Shown one piece after another: positions 56,533-64,000 of a DNA stretch of 64,000 nt (position 1 is its first letter; the number at the start of each line of letters is the position of its first letter). The translations under genes were made by a program, and so were the position numbers. The stretch is from Dillenia suffruticosa (Eukaryota; Streptophyta; Magnoliopsida; Dilleniales; Dilleniaceae): contig JAVTVX010000001.1 in the NCBI GenBank assembly GCA_033439265.1, positions 17,501 through 81,500 on the forward strand, given 5' to 3'. The notes under the pieces were generated by a model. It searched no databases. It had not been told where the DNA came from and saw only the letters and a list, made by a program, of their open reading frames with translations.

Positions 56533-59040
56533 ATGGATTCAACCAAATTTATAGCTGCAGTCCATCATGATAGTAAATTGGTAGAAACAATTAGTTACGA
56601 AGGTGGTGATAAAATATATATTGATAATTATGATAGGGATAGAATGTCAATATTTGAATTAGGGTACAGAGAGTTCGGCTATAAAAATTATGTAAGGTCA
56701 TGGATACGCTTGCCTAGAGATGGTTTCAGCCCAATCTTAACTGATTCTGCATTATTATGTTATTTGGATGAAAGGAAAAAAGATGAGAAAGTTCATTTTT
56801 ATATAGAACATGATGTTGATAATACTTGTGTATTAGAAAATGAGGCTGATTTATTTAATGAAAGTGATGAAGACAATAGGGAAAATGAGGCTTTTAGTTT
56901 TGAGAATTTGGTGAATAGTGACTCTGAACAAAGTGATGATGAGATCTCAAGGGAAGAAGAAAGGGAGGAGTCAATATGCAGTGATAATCCTATAGAAGGT
57001 GAAGATCTCAATGCTAGTGATAAAGAGGGCCTTGTACAACCACAAGAAGAGGAAAACTTAAGACGGGTTCATTTTTCTGATTGGGAGGAGGCATATGAAG
57101 ATTTAGACTTAGAATACAAAATGAGAGAGGCCGGGAGTGATGATGAAAGGGATGAAGGTGAAGAAAAACGTAGATATGAAGAGTTCAAGAGAGATTATAA
57201 CTCTAAATTTATTAAATTCAAGTAAGGCTAGATTTATGAAAGTCTAAAATTTTTTAAAGAATTAGTGATAGATTATGTTGTGTACAGTGGAAGAAATATA
57301 AGATTTGTTAAAAATGACAAGAATAGAATGAGAGTTAGATGTGTTGAGGGTTGTGATTGGTTAGTGTATGCAAAAAAAGTTCGAGAACATGAGAAGACAG
57401 CAGTGGTGGTGACATGTAACCCTAAACATAGTTGTGCTAGAAGTTGGAATAATAAGCATGCATCAGCTAAGTGGCTTGCAGGGAAATGGGTCAAGAGTGT
57501 GTAAAGTGATCCTAACATAAAAGTGTGTAGTTTTCAACAAAAGGTTAAAGAGAAATTTATAGTCAATTGTAGGAGAATGAAGGTTTGGAGGGCAAAAGTT
57601 ATGACTAAGGAACTAGCCCAAGGGCAGGTTAAATAGCAATTCTTTTTGTTAAAATCATATTTTGAAGAGATTTTGAGAACAAACAAGGATAGTACTTGTA
57701 AAATAGAGAGTTATCTACCTTGTGGTGATGAACATCTCTTATCTATCCAATATCCTCTAACTCTAATTTTCTAATGATTGTATATTTGTCTGGAGGCTTG
57801 TAAGAGGGTGGCAGCTTGTAGGCCATTTATTGGATTAGATGGATGTTTTCTGAAATCTAGTTATGGAGGTCAGTTCCTGGTTACGGTTGGAAAAGACGCA
57901 AATGGTAGAATTTTTTCACTAGCTTTTGTAATTGTTGAGTTGGAGGAGATAGATTCTTGGATGTGGTTCCTGCAGCACTTACTTGGCGATATTGGAGATG
58001 ATAGGAAATGGACTTTCATGTCTGACCAGCAAAAGGTATAACACTGGACAATTCTCCAATCATTTTCTATGTTATTTCAACTCCGTCTCTACATTCTTTA
58101 ACTTTGTGAACATGTTTCTCTACAGGGACTAATTAATGCTATTTCAACCCTGTTTCCACATTCTAAACATAGAATTTGTGTCCGACATTTGTATAATAAT
58201 CTTCACAAGAAGTTCAAAGACTTAAAGTTGAAGAACATGTTCTATGCTGCTACCAGGGTCACATATGAGGCTGAGTTCATTCGAGTGATGTGAGAGATTC
58301 AGACCTCAGATGCTGCTACCTATGCTTGGCTCATGGAGAAGCCTACTCGTACATGGACACAGTCTGCATTTTCTGGTTACAGTAAGTGCGATTTGCTTGT
58401 TAATAATATTTGTGAATCATTCAATGCTAAAATTTTGGAGACAAGAGACATGCCTATTATCAGCTTGTTAGAGATAGTTAGGTGTAGGATGATGTCAAAA
58501 TTTTCTAAAAATAAGACCAAAATATCATATTTCTATGGTGATATTTGTCATGTCATTCAAAGCAAACTTGAAAAACAGAAGAAACTAAGTAGACATTGGT
58601 TTCCAACCTTAACAGGTGATAGGATATATGAGGTGATATCATTTTTCTATAAATTTATTGTTGATTTTGATAATAAGACCTACACTTGTAGGGGTTGGGA
58701 ATTATGTGGCATTCCTTGTGGCCATGCAATTAGTTGCATATTTCTTTATAGAGAAAAACCAGAGAAATATGTATCTAATTGTTATACTCTAGCCTATTAT
58801 GCAGAGTGCTATGCATCTATTATTTATCCTTATAATGGACCAAATGTATGGGACAAATATCAACTCCCAAATTTGTTGCCTCCTAACTATAAAAGAAAAG
58901 CTGGAAGGCCATAAAAAAAAGGAGAAAGGAGCCCACTGATGTCCCACCTAGAAATCTCCATACACTTTCTAGAGTTGGAACCATGATCAAGTGTATTATT
59001 TGTAAGCAAGTAGGATACAACAAGAGGTCATGCAGCTCAA
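56533..59040 (+). pseudogene. MURA-type MULE transposase
   Basis: The start ATG at 56533 follows an AG acceptor. Order along one frame: an N-terminal domain and acidic region; a MuDR-type domain (YSGRNIRFVKNDKNRMRVRC..CDWLVYAKK) at about 57265-57480; and the MULE catalytic domain (PFIGLDGCFLKSSYGGQFL, then TFMSDQQK) at 57815-58035. A 90-bp intron, 58036-58125, follows, and then FPHSKHRICVRHLYNN. A SWIM zinc finger (CRGWELCGIPCGHAI) lies at 58687-58731, and a zinc knuckle (CIICKQVGYNKRSC) after a frameshift in the A-run at 58913-58920. In-frame stops at 57223, 57229, 57502 and 58291 inactivate it. Confidence 0.9.
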
Positions 59041-59142
59041 ATGCTAACCAGGTAAATGATTAGTTCCATGAATCCATACTATGCTTGTAGTTCTAAATGG
59101 ATGAACAACTAATCCACTGACATTCCATACAGGGCCAGCCCT

Positions 59143-59373
59143 ATGGTACATCACAAGGGTTATAGGCACCAACACCTTTTTCCCACCATTTCAAAAGGTA
59201 ACCTCCATCAGAAGGGTCATAGGCAAATGTACTTTCTTAACCCTTCAGGAGCCAACCTCCATCATAACGGTCACAGGAACCTTCTTCCTAGCACTTTAGA
59301 AGCCAACCTGCTTCATAAACATCCCAACAACCTTACTCCTAATAATTCAAAAGGCAATGTTGTAAACTTTTAA
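59143..59373 (+). repeat. In-frame tandem repeat in transposase tail
   Basis: Three units of 57, 54 and 51 bp starting ATCAYAASGGTYAYAGG and ending GYMAACCTSC, forming a 76-codon open frame with a NLHHNGHR-type repeat. It follows an ACAG acceptor near 59131 and probably is the 3'-terminal exon of the transposase gene. Confidence 0.6.
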
Positions 59374-59783
59374 TATTTTGAACAATTTCTGATGTTTTAG
59401 CAAGACTTGTGTTGTAAAAGTTGTAATCAAATTCTACTTTTAATGTTTTGAACAATTTCTGATATTTTAATGCTCGGAACTCTGTTTAGGAACTTGATGA
59501 TACTATAATACTCAGAATTGCAAACTTATGAAGTGCAGTTTTTTTAACTCAGATTGTGATGTTGTCATGTTCTTTTCTTCTGAACTCCAGAATGTGATGT
59601 TCTAATACCATAGTTCTCGATGGTGTTGTCAAACTCAGAATGTGATGTTTTCTTCTTGCATTTCTGACCAAAGATACCGATATTTTCTTCTTAACTCAGA
59701 ATGCAAACTCAGAATGCTGTCATGTTGTTTATGCATTTTTAACCAAAGATACTTAATATTACATTCTTCATAAACCACCGCCA

Positions 59784-60398
59784 TTACATTACATTAGTAT
59801 TTACAGCAACCAAACTTCTTACATATCCAGCTTTATACAAAATACCAAAAAACAACACTCCCATTGACAATATTCCACCTATACATATGAAATTTTTCTA
59901 ACTGTGTTTAACTTTCTCCTCCATCTCTTGCAACCTCCAAATATCTTCCTTCATTAACAAATTCATTTCTTCAAGCTCTTCAACACAGCACTACAAACGA
60001 TTGCTTTCTTCCTTCAGCCTGTCGATGGTGTTTCATGCATTCTGCATTCTCAAACTCCAATCAGCTACTATAGAGTTCCATACAACTTTCAGCTCATCAA
60101 CCATTTTTTTCAGCCTATGAATGCCTTCAACTGCTCGAGGGCAAAATGGTGGATCATACCATTCAAAAAAATTGCAAATGTTACCTTTCTGCAAAGGCAT
60201 TAACATTCAGCACAATTAAGTTTAGGGCAAACATATTCCAAAAATTCTGTTTTAGCAAAATAAATTTTCATATATCCAAAAATTAGGGTAACCATAGAAT
60301 CTTCGTGATAGATTTCGTTTTGACCATGAAGTTACTAGAACCATATCAAGATTGTATCTGCACTTCAATGTACCTTCTACCGTACTTGATGATGACAT
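59784..60398 (-). pseudogene. GRF zinc-finger / coiled-coil / membrane-anchor gene in the MULE
   Basis: Minus-strand gene starting ATG at 60398 (MSSSSTVEGTLKC). Exon 1 carries the first half of a GRF-type zinc finger (TSWSKRNLSRRFYGYPNF); exon 2, from 60188 after acceptor CTTTGCAG, carries the rest (NICNFFEWYDPPFCPRA). A coiled-coil-like stretch (RLKKMVDELKVVWNSI, ELEEMNLLMKEDIW) and a C-terminal hydrophobic segment (GGILSMGVLFFGILYKAGYV) follow before TAA at 59784. The usual C-x-C-G zinc ligand pair is C-R-Y here, and FYGC is FYGY. TGA and two TAG stops interrupt exon 2. Proteins with this GRF, coiled-coil and membrane-anchor layout are common in plants, but their function is unknown to me. 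Confidence 0.8.
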
Positions 60399-60746
60399 TG
60401 TATGACTATTGCTTTGCCGAGAAACCGAGAAACGTACGACTGAAAACAGTGTCCAAAACCTAACCCTCATTTGTAAGGATATTGTGAAAACCCAAACCCT
60501 AAATTCGTTTTCTCCTTGAACACTCAACCCTCCGAATCTTGCCCAAAAACCCTAACCCTCTTTCCTCTGGATGTTGGATAAATGTTCTCTGTCTCTCTCA
60601 AACCAATCCTTTGACTTGTTTGCCCTCTTTAACACTTCTTCGTTCTTTTTATATATATATAAACCAACTAACCTCTTTGCAGCCAATGCTATGGAGGGAA
60701 AAATGGCGCTAGAAAAAAAATTAACGTGGTAAGGAAAATAAGCAAC

Positions 60747-61036
60747 CCTGATGACGTGTCATGCTACGTTAGCATATTTCTAACGTGGCATCATAAGGAC
60801 AGTTGCCTACTGACCTGTCATCAGACATGCTAGCAAAACCGAAACATACGGCATCCCGATCATCTCCAACGTTCGCCCAACTCAGCAGTTAACGGACAGG
60901 TTGGCACTGTTACTAATAGAGGGACCAACAAGTAACGGATTTTGAAATTTAGGTCCTCATCCATAGCGTTTTGAAGTTTAGGGACGGATTTGTGAATTCA
61001 GGGTAAAGTTTAAGAACTTAACAAGTAATTAACTCT
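60747..61036 (-). repeat. MULE right terminal inverted repeat
   Basis: Inverse partner of 55476-55765; ends TTAACAAGTAATTAACTC(T) at 61036. Also the likely promoter end for the GRF gene, with telo-box-like AAACCCTAA motifs at about 60495 and AACCCTAACCC at 60549 between repeat and gene. Confidence 0.85.
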
Positions 61037-61099
61037 TCTCCCATTTGTCAAAGAGAGCGACAACTCCAATCAAAACTACTTTCTAACATGTCACAATAA

Positions 61100-62300
61100 A
61101 AAGTCTATGGTGGGTGTCAATCCAACAAAAAGTAAAAATACCTACTTTACTAAAAATTAATTTAGGGTGAGCAGAATCGTATTCACAGAGAACGGTGGAT
61201 TTATCTCTTTTAAGAAAAATACAAATATGGGGGTTTGAAAGATTATGTAAGTCTAACAAAAATAAATAAATCAACTAAAATAAAACAACTAAATAATGCC
61301 AATTAAAAGAGAGAATGTCAACGAGAGTAAAACCTAACCAAATGAGTTATTTTCACTTTAATGTGTTTGATTAATCATTGATATAAGAATTATTTAATAT
61401 TATGCGAATAAATTGGTTATAACCGTTAAATACCACAGAACGACCGATCTCTCTTTATTTTTTCGGTAATCAAGATACTATCGTTAATTATTTTCCTAAT
61501 CGAAAGACAATTCAAGAGACTCGTTGGATTTAGTGTTCTGATAGTATTAAGATTTAGAGATATCTAATTCTAATCAGTAAGTTTTAATCTGTATTTATTT
61601 AAATTAAAGTATCTAAATCTTGACATAAATTCTACCGCTTGCGAAGTAATAAAACTATGTCAATTACCACTCTATTAAAAACACACAAATTTTGTTGTTT
61701 TTAAATCGTTGTAAACTATTTTAGAGTTATTAAATATAGCGCTCTATTTAATAAACTCAAAATAATCATAAACATTAGGTATAGAGATTAAATAAATACC
61801 CACAAATATCAAACCAATAAAATCATTTAGATCTCACAATACTCATTTATCAATATTTCAATAATTCTTTGACTAGAAAAGCAAATTAAAAATAAAACAT
61901 GTAAAGAGAAAACTTACAAAATGATTTTTATTAATGTTGGAAAATAAATGATACTACAAGAAAAAAGACAATCTGCTACCGGCTGTGCTCTCTCAAAGTG
62001 GCTGCACAGGTCCTGGACGTGAATAGTGCTACTGCCCCCTTGGGGATGCCTCCAAGAGTTGCCCCAAACAATATATAACACTTTTATATATATAGGAGTG
62101 TAACCCTAAATAAGATGGAATTTTTCCTATTTGCAAAAGGTAAATGTTTCTAACCTTAAATAACTAGTAAATAAATAAAAAGAGAGTAAAAAGTAAATTT
62201 TCTAAAAATAATATTTTAAGAGATTTACATTTTAAAAAATTACTTTTCCTAAATATTAGTAATGGAATAAAAATTTTCAATATCTCAAATTTCATCTAAA
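61100..62300. repeat. Possible solo Gypsy LTR remnant
   Basis: The opening (GGTGGGTGTCAATCCAAC, AAAGTAAAAATACCT, then GTATTCACAGAGAACGGTGG) resembles the conserved start of certain plant Gypsy LTRs, which read GGGTGTCGATCC and GAATCCACAGGGA. The rest is AT-rich, with one GC-rich island at 61980-62060 and no coding. No primer site or second copy is present. Weak call. Confidence 0.3.
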
Positions 62301-62610
62301 TTTCCTCTTGAATATGCAATTGGCAAATGAAATTTTATTGTAGTAAATTTTCAAAACCTTGCATTGCTTTTTATAATCAACGTGTCCATATGCTAATGAA
62401 AAAGTATTACTGTCCAATTTTTCATTTTTTGCAAAATTGCTCAAATTTAGTATTTTTCTTCCCTTTCCATAATAAATATCATCTTAAGTCAAATGTCATA
62501 AAATATAAATATTAGTGTAATATTTATTCAAAAATAATACAAAATCAATCGCAAATATTATACACATTTAAACTCTATTAGTCTACAACTCAAACATACT
62601 AAATTCAAAC

Positions 62611-63350
62611 ATACACGAGTTAAAGAATTATCATTATTACCACAGTTGAAGCACTCCCAATAATTATCTAATCCTAATGCAACTCAATGCAGTATGTCGC
62701 CCGTTTCTGTCCAAACTGTTACAAGCTCCAAGTAAATCTTTTGGCAAACTTATTAGAATCATATATATATATATATATAATGCCATACAAATAGAATGTA
62801 CCAAACACCTCTACACAGCATGGTTAAAGTAAAAACTCCTACAACACAACACCCACCTCTTGAATCCTAGAAGGTCATGAAAGCTTGTAGAAAGAAATTC
62901 CCTATGCAAAGTTGACTGAAGTGAAACAAAAAGGATCCCAATGTAGGAAGAACTTAACATCATGCTCCGTTAAATTTTGGCTTAAAATTAAAATGTCCGA
63001 TTTGGACACTTCCAATTCCACCATCAAGATTTCCCCATTTACCAAGAGAGTGGAACGATCCCAATGGAAACTCCTTGACACATAGTAAAAGCTAGTCTAC
63101 AACCAAAAAATACTTCGTTCAAGCTTATATGTACACTCGTCAAGCTATTATCATCAGTGCGACAATCAAAATACCTTCAATGATTATCCGATCCAAATGC
63201 AACTCATTGCCACAATTTACAAGCTCCAGACAAATCCTTGCCAAGTTTATTGGAATCGAGATAAAATATTATACAACGAGAATGCACCCCAAAAAAAGAG
63301 CATCAATACTACATGGTTAAAGCAAGAACCCCTATAACATGAATCAATCA
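62611..63350. repeat. Imperfect direct repeat pair, about 240 bp each
   Basis: 62611-62850 and 63125-63350 share TATCATYAKTRCSACA-like, AATGCAACTCAWTGC, TTACAAGCTCCARRYAAATC and CATGGTTAAAGYAARAAC blocks in the same order. The first copy contains an (AT)n run at 62760-62778. No coding potential. They lie in the CCR4 pseudogene intron. Confidence 0.65.
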
Positions 63351-63653
63351 TTAATCACAAAAAATTCAAGAAAATTTGGAGAAAGAAAGCAATTCAAGTA
63401 ATACAAGGTGGACTAAAACCATCCCACCAAACAATGACGTTGAAATCCAAGAAATTCAAGAAAAAGTTAAGAGTAACAAGAAATTCAAGAAAGACAAAAT
63501 TGCATGAAATCATAGTTAGAATGTATAAACATTAGAGCTACCGTAGGACAAATCGTAGTTATCCAAAGAACCAAATACATCAATTGCATGAAATTCAAGA
63601 AAGACGAAGAAAAATCAAGCAACAAGAAAGCATTTGAATCAATCCAAACATAC
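63351..63653. other. CCR4 pseudogene intron, 5' end
   Basis: Non-coding. AAATTCAAGAAA-type phrases recur at 63362, 63453, 63482 and 63590, so a small local duplication is likely. Confidence 0.4.
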
Positions 63654-63811
63654 CACTTATATCTTAGAAAATGACCGTCAAGAGGAGAAGATTCAGGGAC
63701 ATCATCGGTCATGACTGTCTTATTAGGCCGGCGCAAGAGAAGGTAAGGTGTGAGCTTGTAGCCAACGATGGGAATATCGGACAAAAGATGAAGTTTGAGC
63801 ACGCTTAGCAT
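63654..63811 (-). pseudogene. CCR4: CCR4 exon 1
   Basis: 158-bp exon from ATG at 63811 to donor GTATGT at 63653. The N-terminal sequence is well conserved and has no stop. Upstream, 63812-64000 contains telo-box motifs (AAACCCTA at 63857 and 63981) typical of plant housekeeping 5' regions, so the original promoter side may be intact even though the 3' part of the gene is lost. Confidence 0.85.
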
Positions 63812-64000
63812 ACCTTCTTCCACAACACAGGCAAATCGACTACTTCCAACACTTCAAACCCTAATCCCAGACACAATAACACTTTCGGCATAAAAAATCA
63901 GTGTATGTACTCGGCGGAACCAGGTGGATCCGCCATTTACTTGACCTTGAGACCCACCAACCTTGATAAATCCAAATTCAAACCCTAGAGATTCATCCCA

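Larger units (their letters stand above)
55476..61036. mobile_element. Mutator-like element (MULE) with long terminal inverted repeats
   Basis: About 5.56 kb bounded by inverted repeats 55476-55765 and 60747-61036 that both read inward from GAGTTAATTACTTGTTAAGT. Flanking 9-mers TCCCCCATT (55467-55475) and TCTCCCATT (61037-61045) differ at one base and are the likely target-site duplication. Inside are a plus-strand MURA-type transposase and a convergent minus-strand GRF zinc-finger gene, both inactivated. The two-gene convergent layout recalls maize MuDR, but the second gene is unrelated to mudrB by the motifs visible. Confidence 0.9.
53641..63811 (-). pseudogene. CCR4: CCR4-type deadenylase pseudogene, split by a Mutator-like element
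   Basis: CCR4 is the exonuclease subunit of the CCR4-NOT complex that shortens mRNA poly(A) tails. On the minus strand, exon 63811-63654 gives the start MLSVLKLHLLSDIPIVGYKL and SSPLDGHFLRYKW. Exon 54486-54269 gives SDGRVLSAGTFTILSCNILS and SRRQNLLREIVGYRADIVCL. Exon 54024-53938 gives VQSDHFEEFLAQEFDKHGYQ, and exon 53850-53767 gives TIDGCATFFRRDRFSHVRKY. A relic at 53680-53641 (VEFNKVTQSLTDA) has AC instead of an AG acceptor. A TAG at 54274-54272 replaces the Gln codon in the usual VCLQE. The exons for the MYND-like region and the whole nuclease C-terminal half are missing. The Mutator-like element lies between exon 1 and the next exon. Confidence 0.85.

Noticed and set aside
60490..60560. 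Interstitial telomere repeats
   Set aside because: Only single AAACCCTAA-type motifs, not a tandem array. They fit telo-box promoter elements.

Overview
This window is the left end of a flowering-plant chromosome. It opens with about 150 bp of plant-type telomere (CCCTAAA, in the orientation expected for a left end) and then runs into a repeat-dense subtelomere. GT-AG introns, plant LTR-retrotransposon families, CACTA and Mutator transposons and two conserved plant genes all fit an angiosperm, probably a eudicot. The species cannot be named from the sequence.

Layout. (a) 0.15-9.7 kb: degenerate Gypsy relics on the minus strand. A Tat-type relic (protease, RT, RNase H, split integrase) is broken by an Athila-type fragment (gag, protease, one LTR with a tRNA-Asp-type primer site). 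Two copies of a roughly 250-bp repeat flank the whole block, one touching the telomere. A 227-bp tandem duplication follows. (b) 10.3-42.6 kb: one complete gene, the ER-junction protein LUNAPARK, on the minus strand. Its five coding exons join into an uninterrupted 406-codon frame with GT-AG splice sites throughout, yet span 32 kb. Intron 3 alone is 19.8 kb and holds an old truncated Copia element, a chromodomain Gypsy element carrying two nested Copia elements, and a hAT-like MITE. Each of the four LTR elements has LTR pairs and a perfect 5-bp target-site duplication. Introns 1 and 2 hold LINE, SINE and MITE relics. (c) 45.7-51.25 kb: a minus-strand CACTA (En/Spm) element with TNP2-type transposase, a GC-rich tandem-repeat island and hundreds of bases of subterminal repeats up to a TTTTTGTAGTG terminus. 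(d) 51.7-63.8 kb: broken remains of a CCR4-type deadenylase gene on the minus strand, plus an orphan prolidase exon and two unidentified exon-like pieces. A 5.56-kb Mutator-like element sits in the CCR4 relic; it has 290-bp terminal inverted repeats, a decayed MURA-type transposase and a convergent GRF-zinc-finger pseudogene.

Only LUNAPARK looks functional. Everything else coding is transposon-derived or a decayed gene copy. LTR divergence counted by eye (host Gypsy about 8 percent, nested Copia elements about 5 to 6 percent) agrees with the insertion order read from the nesting.
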